Below are positions 41,112 to 52,000 of a stretch of DNA of 64,000 nucleotides, piece after piece. The notes under the pieces are model-generated. The model saw only the letters and a program-made list of their open reading frames with translations, ran no database searches and was not told the origin of the DNA. Positions within the stretch are counted from its first letter, which is position 1; every line of letters starts with the position of its first letter. Source of the stretch: Phocaeicola dorei. Its GTDB lineage: Bacteria; Bacteroidota; Bacteroidia; Bacteroidales; Bacteroidaceae. The stretch lies in contig NZ_CP046176.1 in assembly GCF_013009555.1 (NCBI RefSeq), positions 589,501 to 653,500 of the forward strand, in the 5' to 3' direction. The translations under genes and the position numbers were made by a program.

Positions 41112-43979
41112 ATGAATTTACGTACTATTTTTATTTCATCGTTTCTGTCATTGAGCAGCCTGGGGGTGTTGGCTCAGGAACGGATTAATTTAAGCGGTAC
41201 ATGGCAATTTGCATTTGCCGCTAATCAAAAGGAGGCGGACCGTTTGGAAAGGTTTTATACGTCTGATTTTGCTAAAAGCAAATTTAAGTCAACTCCTGTT
41301 CCATCCAATTGGGCCTTGTTGGGATATGAAGAACCGGTTTATCGAGGATTCAAGGATAATCAAGCCGGTGAGGGATTTTATGTGAGGGAGTTTACAATTC
41401 CTCAGGATTGGAAAGACAAACGTATCTTGTTGCATTTCGGTGGTGTATGGTCATCGGCTGAAGTTTGGCTCAACGGGAACGAACTGGGGCGTCATGATTG
41501 CGGATATACTTCTTTTGCTTTTGATGTGACGAATAAGCTGAAAGTGGATGAGCCTAACAAACTGGCTGTCAGGGTAAGGCAGATCACCCGTGAGTATAAG
41601 TTTGATGTTTGTGATGACTGGACTTGGGGAGGTATTTATAGAGATGTAACTTTGGAGGCTATGCCGGCTAAACGATGGATTGATGATGTGGTGGTGCAGA
41701 CAACTTTTGACCATTTGTTTCAAGATGCGAATCTGGACATACGGGTGATGATCAGTGATAAGCATAAGAATACATTGCCCGGAAATTATCCTAGTCCCGG
41801 CGAGCCTTATAAGCTATGTTTCACACTCACTGACAAAGAAGGCAAAGAGGTGGCACAAAGACAAATGGCTATACCTGCCCATGTTTCGACGGATCGGGAG
41901 ATTTGTTTGAGCTTGCCGGTTGAGGCTCCGCACCAGTGGACTGCCGAAACTCCTTATTTGTATAGCCTGAAAGTGGAACTTTTAGAAAAAGAGGCAGTAA
42001 CACATACACGTATGGAACGTGTTGGTTTCCGTCAGATTTCCACTGATGGAGGAGTCTTCAGAATTAATGGACAAGCAGTTAAACTTCGTGGGGTGAACAG
42101 GCATGATGAACATCCGGATGTAGGTCGTGCCACTACCCGTAAACAGTGGTTGGAGGACCTCACACTGATGAAGGCTGCCAATATCAATTATCTTCGTCTC
42201 TCACATTACACACCTGCCGAAGGGTTTATTGAACTATGTGATTCAATGGGAATGTATGTGGGTAATGAAGTGACGCTAGGGGGAGCCGGGGATTTGATGT
42301 ATGATCCTTCATTCTCGGGGGCGGTTTTGCAACGTTCGTATGAAACGATTGTCCGGGATATAAACAAGCCGTCTATTATTTATTGGTCAATAGGTAACGA
42401 AGATCCTTTGACCTCTCTGCACATGGTTTCTGTAAAATTGGTCAAGGCACTTGATCCCACTCGTCCGGTACTGTTGCCTTGGCGTCCTGAAGAATGGCTT
42501 CCTAAAGAAGTGGATATTCTTGCTCCTCATTATTGGAACCCGCAGGAATATGACCGGCTTGCCGGACATTCCGGACGTCCTGTTATTTCGACTGAATACA
42601 CACATGCTTATGGCAATGATGCGTTTGGAGGGTTGGAAGCACGTTGGAAGGCATTAACTAAACATCCTGCCGGAGCCGGAGCAGCTGTATGGATGTGGGC
42701 GGATCAAGGGGTTAAGACTCCTGTCCGAAAGAAAGAGAAAGATTTGAGTGAAGATGAATACTTAAGAATTAATACAGCCGGTTGGGATGGTATTGTGGAT
42801 TCCTATCGTAATTTCACTCGTGACTATTGGGAGACGAAGGCCGTCTATGCTCCGGTTTACCCTGTTGTGGACAAAATTTCATTTGTACCCGGTCAGGATT
42901 CGGTACGTATTCCTATCCAGAATGATTTTGATTTTACGAATCTTAGTTCTGTAAAGATGGCTTGGTCTGTACGGGAAGATGAGAATGTATTATATTCGGG
43001 CACTGATTCCATGTATGGTTATCCTCATACAGTGTCGGACTTTAAATTGCCGGTAGAAAAACTGGTGACTGTTCGTCCGGGAAGAACTTATTATGTGTGG
43101 TTTATATTTACAGATGAAAAAGGAACAGAGATCACTCGCAGGGCTGTTGAACTTTGCCCTCAGACAGAACAACCGATATCTGTTCCTGTTTGTCGTGAAC
43201 TTTTGGTTACTGAGGCGGATCAGGTTACCATTGAGGCTGGTGATGTTCGCTATGTGTTTAGTCCGAAGAATGGACAATTGGTGTCTGCGGAACTAAAGGG
43301 AAAGCAGTTGATAAAAGACTTGTATCCGGCTATCTGGCGTAAATTAAATCAAGGTGAGACTTCCGGATTTGGTAAAGAAAATCTTCGTAAGGCTGTCGAT
43401 CTTACTCATTATACGTCATCGGTAACAGCATGGAAGGTGGAGAAGACGCCAACCAATGCGGTTATCCGTACTACTGTGGATTATAGGGTGGATCAGGAGA
43501 ATCGTTTTACAGTGACTTATCGTTATTCAATAGGAGTGGATGGACGCTTGAACGTTTATTATCAGATTCTTACTAAAGTAGCTGTACCTTGGTTGCCTAT
43601 TGTTGGTATGTCCATGCAGTCTGTATCCGGGCTTGATCAGGTACATTGGTTGGGATTGGGCCCGTATGATGCTTATCCTAATAAGCAGGCTGCTCCTATA
43701 TTGGGTGTATGGGGAGGAACTGCGGGAAGTCCGGATGTGACGGGAATAAAAGCGATGCGCTGGATGGAACGTTCCGGATCTGAAGGAACCATACATGTTT
43801 CGAATTCTGGTTATATGGAGAATGACGCAATGTGCCCGGAAAGAACTTATATTTTATCAGGAGTATTCGGTCGTCCGGAGAAAGGACGCCGTGCTGAAGA
43901 ATCGGTTCCTCAACTTCGTACAGATACAGGAAAGCCGTTTGTTGGCGAGTTCAGTATTATGTTGAAGGCAGTTCGCTAG
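41112..43979 (+). CDS. LacZ-type glycoside hydrolase family 2 (probable beta-galactosidase), secreted
   Basis: 955 residues from ATG 41112 (MNLRTIFISSFLSLSSLGVL, signal peptide ending LAQ); the in-frame ATG at 41064 would add 16 residues ahead of it. Five LacZ-like domains: sugar-binding (INLSGTWQFAFAANQKEADR, FYVREFTIPQDW), Ig-like, TIM barrel (LRGVNRHDEHPDVGRATTRK) with acid/base Glu430 in WSIGNEDP and nucleophile Glu495 in VISTEYTHAYGN, and a C-terminal large beta domain of the Bgal_small_N type (about 690-955; IEAGDVRYVFSPKNGQLVSA, WLGLGPYDAYPNKQ). Co-transcribed with GH106, suggesting removal of galactose and rhamnose from the same oligosaccharides. Confidence 0.92.
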   Translation: MNLRTIFISSFLSLSSLGVLAQERINLSGTWQFAFAANQKEADRLERFYTSDFAKSKFKSTPVPSNWALLGYEEPVYRGFKDNQAGEGFYVREFTIPQDWKDKRILLHFGGVWSSAEVWLNGNELGRHDCGYTSFAFDVTNKLKVDEPNKLAVRVRQITREYKFDVCDDWTWGGIYRDVTLEAMPAKRWIDDVVVQTTFDHLFQDANLDIRVMISDKHKNTLPGNYPSPGEPYKLCFTLTDKEGKEVAQRQMAIPAHVSTDREICLSLPVEAPHQWTAETPYLYSLKVELLEKEAVTHTRMERVGFRQISTDGGVFRINGQAVKLRGVNRHDEHPDVGRATTRKQWLEDLTLMKAANINYLRLSHYTPAEGFIELCDSMGMYVGNEVTLGGAGDLMYDPSFSGAVLQRSYETIVRDINKPSIIYWSIGNEDPLTSLHMVSVKLVKALDPTRPVLLPWRPEEWLPKEVDILAPHYWNPQEYDRLAGHSGRPVISTEYTHAYGNDAFGGLEARWKALTKHPAGAGAAVWMWADQGVKTPVRKKEKDLSEDEYLRINTAGWDGIVDSYRNFTRDYWETKAVYAPVYPVVDKISFVPGQDSVRIPIQNDFDFTNLSSVKMAWSVREDENVLYSGTDSMYGYPHTVSDFKLPVEKLVTVRPGRTYYVWFIFTDEKGTEITRRAVELCPQTEQPISVPVCRELLVTEADQVTIEAGDVRYVFSPKNGQLVSAELKGKQLIKDLYPAIWRKLNQGETSGFGKENLRKAVDLTHYTSSVTAWKVEKTPTNAVIRTTVDYRVDQENRFTVTYRYSIGVDGRLNVYYQILTKVAVPWLPIVGMSMQSVSGLDQVHWLGLGPYDAYPNKQAAPILGVWGGTAGSPDVTGIKAMRWMERSGSEGTIHVSNSGYMENDAMCPERTYILSGVFGRPEKGRRAEESVPQLRTDTGKPFVGEFSIMLKAVR

Positions 43980-44061
43980 ATTGTTTTTTGAATGGGTGGA
44001 AGATTTTCCATGAATGAAGCCAAAAGTCCATAAATTATCACTGTATATAGGTAATGCAGTA

Positions 44062-44092
44062 TTGTAGGAAAAGAAGTGACTTTATACGTTTG
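44062..44092 (+). promoter_or_regulatory. Promoter of the PUL 3 susC gene
   Basis: TTG (44062-44064), 20 bp, TACGTTTG (44085-44092, exact -7 box), then TACATGG. The final leader segment (ACAAAACTTTAATT, then ATGAAAAACAACA) resembles the leader and start of the GH106 gene at 37712, suggesting shared control, presumably by the hybrid two-component system at 55043. Confidence 0.65.
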
Positions 44093-44171
44093 TACATGGC
44101 AAAGATATCTGAAGCCGGTAAAATAAAAGCATGCTAAATGATATTGATTACAAAACTTTAATTCGTTAATA

Positions 44172-47100
44172 ATGAAAAACAACAGGAAACAAAGAGGCGC
44201 TTATAATGAAGTGTCTTTTAGAATGGTATTTTTATTAGTCTTTTTAATGACTACTGTTACCGGATTTGCACAAAATAAGACGGTATCGGGTATTGTAGTG
44301 GACAAGGCAGGTGAGGCTGTAATTGGTGCCAGTGTATTGGTTAAAGGGACCTCAAATGGTACTATTACTGATTTTGATGGAAAGTTTACTCTCTCTAATG
44401 TTCCCGAAAAAGGGATTATTACTATAACCTATATTGGATATGAGGGACAAGATATTTCGATAGCTGGAAAAAATACATTGAAAGTAATTCTGGCTGAAGA
44501 TACTGAAACATTGGACGAAGTAGTGGTTGTGGGGTATGGTACACAGAAAAAAACTGATTTGACAGGTTCTGTCATGTCAGTGAAATCGGAGGATATTACT
44601 TCTGTAACAGCGAATAATCCCGTTCAAGCCTTACAGGGAAGGGTGACTGGCGTTTCGGTTGTAACGGATAGCCGTCCCGGCAAGTCACCTACCTTGCGGA
44701 TTCGTGGTAATGGTTCTATCAGTGCAGGAAATGATCCCTTGTATGTAGTTGACGGATTTCCTTTGATGAATGGTTCATTAAATGAAATTAATGCTAATGA
44801 TATTGCTTCAATGGAGGTGCTGAAAGATGCTTCTGCTACTGCTATTTATGGTTCCCGTGGTTCAAATGGTGTTATTATGATTACAACCAAAACAGGTGCC
44901 AAAGATTCTAAATCACTTACACTTAATGCTAATTATGGTTTTCAGATGCCGGGCAGATTGGTGGAAACAATGAATCATGAACAGTTTGTGGACTTTATTA
45001 ATTCTGCTTATATGAATTCTAAAGGGATTACGATATATAATGATGAGAATCCTGCTCCTAATATACATACAGATTGGCAGAGGGAAACCATCAAGAGTAG
45101 TAGTCCTGTGCAAGACTATAGTATTTCTTTAAATGGTACTTCGGGTGATACACAGTATATGATGTCGGGTGGAGTTTATCTTCAAGATGGTTTGTTGTCT
45201 AATTATGATTATAATAAATATACTTTTCGTACTAATTTGCAGCATAAGTTTAATAACTTTATAAAGTTGGGAACACATATGCAGTATACTTATTCTGAAG
45301 GAGGGCTTGCAACAACTACTAATTATGATGGGGCATTGACCGAATTATGGCGTTATGGTTGGCCTACATTGCCTGTCTATCGGGAGGATGGAAGCTATGC
45401 AATACCTAATGATAATCCAGCCATATCCAGTTATTTTGATAGTGGTATTAAATGGAATGCAGTTAATTATTACAATGAGGTGAAAAGAGAATCTAGTGTA
45501 AGTCGTTTGTTTGGTGATATTTATGCTGAATTTCAGTTGGCTAAAGGGTTGACATTCAAAACAAATTTTGGACTTGATATAGCTAATACCAGAGATTATA
45601 ATTATATAACTTCGGATTATACTTTATCCACAGGAACTGGCCAGGGTGGAAACGGATATTCTAAGAAGATAAGTAGAATAACTGAAAATATCCTTACCTA
45701 TACCAATACATGGGGGAAGCACCGTCTTACAGCAACAGGGGTGTATTCATGGCAAAATTATATTTATGAGGATCTTTCTATCGATGGAAAGGGATTTGCT
45801 AACGATGAAACCGGGGCATGGGATATATCTCAAGCGAGTAGAGAAACAGTAGATTATGGTAGTGATAAATATCAAAATTCATTAGTTTCATGGACTGGTC
45901 GTGTATCTTATGCTTATAATGACAGATATCTCTTGACGGCAACTGCTAGATATGATGGCTCTTCCCGTTTTGGAGCAAATAACAAGTGGGGATTTTTCCC
46001 ATCTGTTGGTTTGGCTTGGCGTGCAAGTCAAGAGGCATTTTTAATTGATAATAAATATATTACTAACTTAAAATTACGTGCCAGTTTCGGTGTAACAGGT
46101 AATCAGGAGATAGGTAATTATAAGTCATTGGCGCAATTGAATGCAGATAATTACATTTATAATGATGGAGAACTTCAAGGATATTATGAAAGTATAGGTA
46201 ATCCAGACTTGAAGTGGGAGCGTGCCAATCAATTTGATATTGGTATTGATTTATCCTTATGGAATCGTTTGCACATTACTGCCGATTATTACTATCGTAA
46301 GACTTCCGATTTGCTTTATCAAGTTCCCATTCCTTCCACTTCAGGATTTTCTTCTATGCTGAGTAATGTTGGTTCCGTATTGAATAAAGGATATGAACTT
46401 TCAATTACAGGGAATATTGTTAATACAAATGATTTTAAGATAGATGCTACTATCAATCTTAGTCGTAATATTAATAAAGTGAAGGAACTTTATAATAATG
46501 TGGAATCTATTACACTTAGTTCCGGATTAGGGCTTAGCCGCTATTTAAAAGTTGGAGAATCTCTTAATTCCCGTTATGCTCTTCTTTCTGATGGCATTAT
46601 TCGTACAGAGGAACAATTGAAAAAATATCGGAAAATTGAAGGTACGGCCAAATTGGGAGATGAAATGTATAAGGACTTGGATGGTGATAATCAGATAACT
46701 GCGAAAGACCAAGTAAACATAGGCACTACAGATCCTAAACTTATTTATGGTATAGGTTTGAATGTACAATACAAGAAGTTTAGTTTGAATATATTAGGAA
46801 ATGGTGCCCATGATTTTGTCGGTGGTACGTCTTATTTGCAAATAGCAGAGAACCAGATAAATTCTAGCGTGATTTGTATGCCTTCGTTATATGCTTATGA
46901 GCGAATGTGGAGTGAATCTAATCCGTCAGGAACCTATCCTGCACCGGGAGCTTCCAATGTTCATGAAAGTGATCGTATAAATTCCGGATGGAACTATTTC
47001 GTGGTAAAAAGTATAGCCTTAAGTTATGATTTTGGTAAGAATCCTATTAAAGGGATTAAAGGTATCAAAAGTTTGAGTGCAACAGTGAATTTTCAGAACT

Positions 47101-47201
47101 TCATCACTTTCTCTAATCAGCGCGGCTATAATCCGGAAAATGGTGATATTAAATATCCATGGGTGAAAATTGTGAATATTGGAGTTAATGCGAAATTTTA
47201 A
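44172..47201 (+). CDS. SusC-family TonB-dependent receptor without STN domain
   Basis: 1009 residues. Signal peptide (FRMVFLLVFLMTTVTGFAQ), then directly the carboxypeptidase-regulatory-like domain (about 36-115; KTVSGIVVDKAGEAVIGASV), TonB box DEVVVVGYG (about 118), plug (LQGRVTGVSVVTDSRPGKSP, VLKDASATAIYGSRGSNGVI) and barrel to KIVNIGVNAKF. Unlike the other three SusC proteins here it has no STN domain and no sigma/FecR pair nearby, which fits control by the hybrid two-component system of PUL 3. SusD follows after 14 bp. Parts are AT-rich (14/60 GC at 45181-45240 by hand count). Confidence 0.96.
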   Translation: MKNNRKQRGAYNEVSFRMVFLLVFLMTTVTGFAQNKTVSGIVVDKAGEAVIGASVLVKGTSNGTITDFDGKFTLSNVPEKGIITITYIGYEGQDISIAGKNTLKVILAEDTETLDEVVVVGYGTQKKTDLTGSVMSVKSEDITSVTANNPVQALQGRVTGVSVVTDSRPGKSPTLRIRGNGSISAGNDPLYVVDGFPLMNGSLNEINANDIASMEVLKDASATAIYGSRGSNGVIMITTKTGAKDSKSLTLNANYGFQMPGRLVETMNHEQFVDFINSAYMNSKGITIYNDENPAPNIHTDWQRETIKSSSPVQDYSISLNGTSGDTQYMMSGGVYLQDGLLSNYDYNKYTFRTNLQHKFNNFIKLGTHMQYTYSEGGLATTTNYDGALTELWRYGWPTLPVYREDGSYAIPNDNPAISSYFDSGIKWNAVNYYNEVKRESSVSRLFGDIYAEFQLAKGLTFKTNFGLDIANTRDYNYITSDYTLSTGTGQGGNGYSKKISRITENILTYTNTWGKHRLTATGVYSWQNYIYEDLSIDGKGFANDETGAWDISQASRETVDYGSDKYQNSLVSWTGRVSYAYNDRYLLTATARYDGSSRFGANNKWGFFPSVGLAWRASQEAFLIDNKYITNLKLRASFGVTGNQEIGNYKSLAQLNADNYIYNDGELQGYYESIGNPDLKWERANQFDIGIDLSLWNRLHITADYYYRKTSDLLYQVPIPSTSGFSSMLSNVGSVLNKGYELSITGNIVNTNDFKIDATINLSRNINKVKELYNNVESITLSSGLGLSRYLKVGESLNSRYALLSDGIIRTEEQLKKYRKIEGTAKLGDEMYKDLDGDNQITAKDQVNIGTTDPKLIYGIGLNVQYKKFSLNILGNGAHDFVGGTSYLQIAENQINSSVICMPSLYAYERMWSESNPSGTYPAPGASNVHESDRINSGWNYFVVKSIALSYDFGKNPIKGIKGIKSLSATVNFQNFITFSNQRGYNPENGDIKYPWVKIVNIGVNAKF

Positions 47202-47215
47202 TTAATAAATAATAA

Positions 47216-48838
47216 ATGAATATGAAATCAATATATTTACGCAAAAAAATGTTGGTTGCGTGTAGGCGGCCTGTTGTTGCAACTCTGCTTGTGATTGTTG
47301 CTCTGTTTTCTAGCTGTACGGGTTTGACTGAGTCACCTTATACTTTTGTTGATCCAGGTAATTATTATAAGTCGGAAGAAGAATTGGAAAGTGCCTTGAA
47401 CTCAGTTTATGCTGATTTTCGTAATTTTGCTAGTAATTATAAAACTTTGATGATTTTGGAACTTGTGACGGAACATGCCATGCCGGCTCATGCTTCTAAG
47501 GATGGAGTTATATCATTCAATTGTTGGCAAGGGGTAAATCAAGCTACTACCTACAACATTCAGATATGGGATAGTGGATATGAGATGATTAACCGATGTA
47601 ATGTGGTTCTTGGGCGTGGTGATGGAGTGAACATGTCCGATGAAAAAAGAAATCAAATCTATGGACAGGCTCGTTTCTTTCGTGCATATACTATGTTTGT
47701 TTTGCTTCGTCTTTATGGGGGACTTGCTATACCAGAATCTTATACTGTCGGATTGGATGGTCTTGAAATTCCTCGGAAGACAGTAGATGAGACTTATGAT
47801 TTTATTATTCAAGACCTGGAATATTGCATTGCAAATTTACCGACGCGTTCACAGTGGGGAAGCGGTTCTTATTATAAGGCAAGTAAAGGGGCTGCCCAGG
47901 CGTTGTTGGGTGATGTCTATTTGACTAGAGGTTGCATGGATAATAATAATACGGTTTATTTTCAAGAAGCTAAAAAACAATTGGGGGATGTGATTAATTC
48001 TGGTGAATATGAACTATTACCTGATTATAAATCTTTGTGGTATTGGTTTGTGGAGGAGGCTTCTAAAAATACGAAAGAGTCTTTGTTGGAGGTCCAATTC
48101 GGACCTACTCAAGTGAGTTCGTTGCATTGTAATTTTGGAATAAATGTTACAGATGAAAGTTTAGGAGGTAAAATGTATCATCGTTCGGCAATTTCACATA
48201 AGGATTATCTTTCTTATCAAGACGATGATGTGCGTAAGCAATGTTTTCTAACAGAATATACCATAACTGGTACAGATACCCGTCGTTATTTTGAACCTGA
48301 ATATAAAGGCTTTTCAGGTAAAGGCGAAGGTAAATGGCCATCATCTGCTCCAGGAAATATGAAATTTTATGATCGGACTAAGTCTTGCTATGAAACAGGA
48401 GGTTCGAAAGCAAATTTAATTGCAATCCGTTATTCAGATATACTATTGAATTATGCTGAAGTGGAAAATTATCTGAATGGTCCTACGTCTGATGCGTATG
48501 AGAAGTTAAATAAAGTACATCAGCGTTCCTTATCGATTCCTGTAACACCGGGACTCTCAAAAGAGGAGTTTGATGATGCAATCTATCAGGAACGTACATG
48601 GGAGTTGGTTGGTGAAGGTTATTTATATTTTGACGAATTACGTACAGATCGTTTGGGAAAAAACGTTTATGAATATAAAACCTATATGTATGAGAATGGG
48701 TATTTTAATTGCCAAAAATTACAGTTCGTGCCCCAAAAAACATTTTTATGGAAGATTCCTCAAACGTCTTTGGATTCTAATCCTGCATTAGAGCAAAATC
48801 CGGATAACATATCGGATCCAAGATATCCGCTTAAATAG
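47216..48838 (+). CDS. SusD/RagB-family glycan-binding lipoprotein
   Basis: 540 residues; lipobox LFSSC near residue 38 (VVATLLVIVALFSSC). A second ATG at 47222 is possible. SusD fold signals: NYYKSEEELESALNSVYADF, QARFFRAYTMFVLLRLYGGL (the usual R...RA...F...YG), GAAQALLGDVYLTRGC, the C-terminal LIAIRYSDILLNYAEVENYL, QERTWELVGEGYLYFDELRT and IPQTSLDSNPALEQNP. It partners the SusC encoded 14 bp upstream. A hairpin with T-run follows at 48881, before the second GH106 gene. Confidence 0.95.
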   Translation: MNMKSIYLRKKMLVACRRPVVATLLVIVALFSSCTGLTESPYTFVDPGNYYKSEEELESALNSVYADFRNFASNYKTLMILELVTEHAMPAHASKDGVISFNCWQGVNQATTYNIQIWDSGYEMINRCNVVLGRGDGVNMSDEKRNQIYGQARFFRAYTMFVLLRLYGGLAIPESYTVGLDGLEIPRKTVDETYDFIIQDLEYCIANLPTRSQWGSGSYYKASKGAAQALLGDVYLTRGCMDNNNTVYFQEAKKQLGDVINSGEYELLPDYKSLWYWFVEEASKNTKESLLEVQFGPTQVSSLHCNFGINVTDESLGGKMYHRSAISHKDYLSYQDDDVRKQCFLTEYTITGTDTRRYFEPEYKGFSGKGEGKWPSSAPGNMKFYDRTKSCYETGGSKANLIAIRYSDILLNYAEVENYLNGPTSDAYEKLNKVHQRSLSIPVTPGLSKEEFDDAIYQERTWELVGEGYLYFDELRTDRLGKNVYEYKTYMYENGYFNCQKLQFVPQKTFLWKIPQTSLDSNPALEQNPDNISDPRYPLK

Positions 48839-48880
48839 ATTTTTAAGGTATTAAGTTAAACTAAGGTGAGCAATGTATGT

Positions 48881-48918
48881 GATAACGATTGTCTGTGATA
48901 GATAGTCGTTGTCTTTTT
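48881..48918 (+). terminator. Attenuator/terminator between susD and the second GH106 gene
   Basis: A 12-bp stem with G-U pairs, GATAACGATTGT (48881-48892) with ATAGTCGTTGTC (48902-48913), loop of 9 bases, followed by TTTTT (48914-48918). It has the same position relative to susD as the hairpins at 8203 and 25043. Confidence 0.65.
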
Positions 48919-49028
48919 AAAGAGTAATATTGTTGTGGTGAACTATAATATTTAATTTTTTTCTATTCTAATGGTTTCTTAGAGCATTGTTGTGAATTAA
49001 TTTGTGAAAATAAATAAAAATAGAAACA

Positions 49029-52000
49029 ATGAATAAAAGACAAACTATAAAAGTGTTAAGGAGGATTGTAATGGGTAGTATCCTTACACTAGGATATTCT
49101 GCATGTTCTCCATTTCGTCCGGATGTAGCAGACTCGGCAACCATCAAAGAAGCGTGGGATGAATTTTCCAATCCGGCAGATTCTGCACGTACTAAGGTTT
49201 GGTGGTTTCATGGTGAGACAGAAACGACTCGTGAAGGAATTACTGCAGATTTGGAGGCATATAAGCGTGCCGGTGTAGGAGGAGTGGTTTATTACGATCA
49301 GGTGCATGGAAAAGGAGAGCATGCACTACCCGCTTTTTCTGTTGAATGGTGGGAAATGTTGAAGTTTGCAGCATCTGAGGCAAAGCGTGTCGGACTTTCT
49401 TTTGAAATAAATCTTTCGAATGGATATGTGGCGGGAGGACCTTGGATTACAAAAGCTTTAAGTATGCAACGTCTGACAGCAAGTGATACTATTATTAGAG
49501 GAAAACAACAGTTTGCTGCGGTATTACCAGCACCGGGTGATGATGAGTTTTGGGATATTGCAGTATTGGCGTTTCCTGTTCCTCAAAATCAATGGATGAC
49601 AAATAATAGTCAGCGTCCAAAGGTAACATGTAATTTGCCGGGAGTTTCCGCTGAAGATTTCTTTTGTAAAAAAAGCAGATTGACGACTATACCTCCCCAG
49701 CAACCTGGCAAGTCTGTTTATATAAATCTGGATTTTGAAACTTCTTTCACAGCTCGTTCTATTACTTATCGGGTAAGCAAGCGGAGTAAGGCATCTACCG
49801 GTGCCATGAATGTTCCGGGAGCTCCTGCTGATGAATTTTATGGATCGAGTTATGTAAAACAGCCACCTTTGGGGCAGTTGGAGGTTTCGGATGACGGCAT
49901 AAATTATAGTAAGGTGTGCGATTTAAAACCCATTTATCAAGCTGCTGCTTCTCGATGGGATCAGAAAACAGTTTCTTTTCCGGCAGTGACCGGACGGTAC
50001 TTTCGTTTGAATTTACATGATTGGTGTCTTGCCGGAGATCAACGTCCTGAAATGGCTTTGGGCAATGTCACATTATCGTCTCGTGCCCGTATAGACCAGT
50101 GGGAAGAGCGTGCGGGCTTTTATTCCGAATATATTTTGAAAAACCTGACTCCGGCTTATACGGATGAGGAGATTATTGATCTGAAAACTATTGTTGACTT
50201 AACTTCAAAGATGGGAACGGACGGAAGATTGGAATGGGATGTTCCTGAAGGTGATTGGGTGATTATGCGCTTTGCACATGAGTCAACAGGTGGGCCGTCT
50301 AAGCATGGCCGTGCGAACTTGAAAGGTTTGGAGTGTGATAAGATGTCTGTAGAAGCAGTGACTACACAATGGAATAATTATGCTGCGAGGATGATTGATA
50401 CGCTTTCCGCTATCAATGTGAAGCCTGATGGAGTAATTATGGATAGTCATGAAGCGGGGGCTCAGAATTGGACTCCGGGATTTGAACAAGAATTCCTGCG
50501 TCGTAAGGGGTATGATCTTTTTTCATATCTACCTGCCATGATGGGATATATTGTGGGCTCGGTTACTGAGACTGATGCTTTCCTTTATGACTTGCGTCGT
50601 ACTGTTGCTGATGTTATTTCTGATAATTATTTTGGAACTCTCCAGACCTTATGTAATAAGGCTGGTGTGGATTTTACAGCACAGGCAACTGGTAACGGGC
50701 TAAGTCTTGTGGCTGATAATCTGCAAGCGAAAGGACGTGTTCAGAAACCGCAAGGAGAATTTTGGGCAAAGCATATACATGGCAGTTATGATATAAAGGA
50801 AGCTTCTTCGGCAGCGCATATTTATGGAAAACGTATTGCTTCGGCTGAGGCATATACTGATGCTAAGTTCAGCCAATCTTTGGCAGAATTAAAGAATCTT
50901 GCTGATTTTGCTTATGCGGCTCAGGTTAATGAATTTGTTGTGTGTGCTTCTGCTTATCAGCCTTGGTTGGATAAATATCCCGGCAGTACAGGAGGAGGAC
51001 GTCACTATTGTCTGAATCGGAATAATACTTATTGGGAGTATAGCCGTCCTTTTTGGGATTATCAGGCGCGTTGTGCCGGATTGATGCGGAAAGGAATGCC
51101 TGTGGTGGATCTTTGTATTTATGTAGGACAAAATCCACCGGTGAAACTGCTGACTTATCGCCTTCCCGAAATACCGGAAGGTTATGATTGGGATGTGTGC
51201 ACATCAGAAGCTTTGACAACTCGTATGTCTACTCATGGAAGCAAGATTGCATTACCTGATGGCATGTGCTATAAAATGTTGGTTGTGCAGCGTAATAATG
51301 ATATGCCTTTACACGTATTGCGTCATATTGCCCAGTTGATTGAACAAGGAGGAGTGGTTTATGCTCCCCGTCCCGATAGCTCTGCTTCTCTTAAAGATAA
51401 GGTGGATTCTGTTGAGTATAAAAAGATTGTTGATCAATTGTGGGGGAAGGAAGACGTTGTTTCGGGTAAACGGTCTGTAGGAAAAGGAACGCTGTATTGG
51501 GGGATGTCATTGGCGGAGGCTTTGCGTCAAGCAGGTATTCGTCCGGATATGGGTATTGTAAGCGGGAATACTCCGACAGATAAGGTCTATTTTGCTCATA
51601 GGCGTTTGGCGGATGCTGATGTTTATTTTGTTGATAATCATAGTCAGCGATCATTTAAAGATGAGGTGGTTCTGCGTACCTCTTTATCGAATGCTTCTTA
51701 TTGGGATCCTGTAACTGGTAAACGATATAGGTTACAGGCTCGTTTGGTAGCGGAAGGATTACATGTTAACATTACATTGCTTCCCGGTGAATCGGGTTTC
51801 ATTGTGGTTTCTGATGACAGTCAAGAAGAACTAATGTTGAAACCAACCCGTGAGAACGAGCGGTTGGAAGCTATAAAGGGAGATTGGCAGGTTTATTTTG
51901 ATCCACGATGGGGAGGACCTGGAGAAGTGGTCTTCCCAGTGTTAACGGATTGGACGAAACATGCCGATTCAGGTATTCGCTATTATTCGGGTACAGCCGT

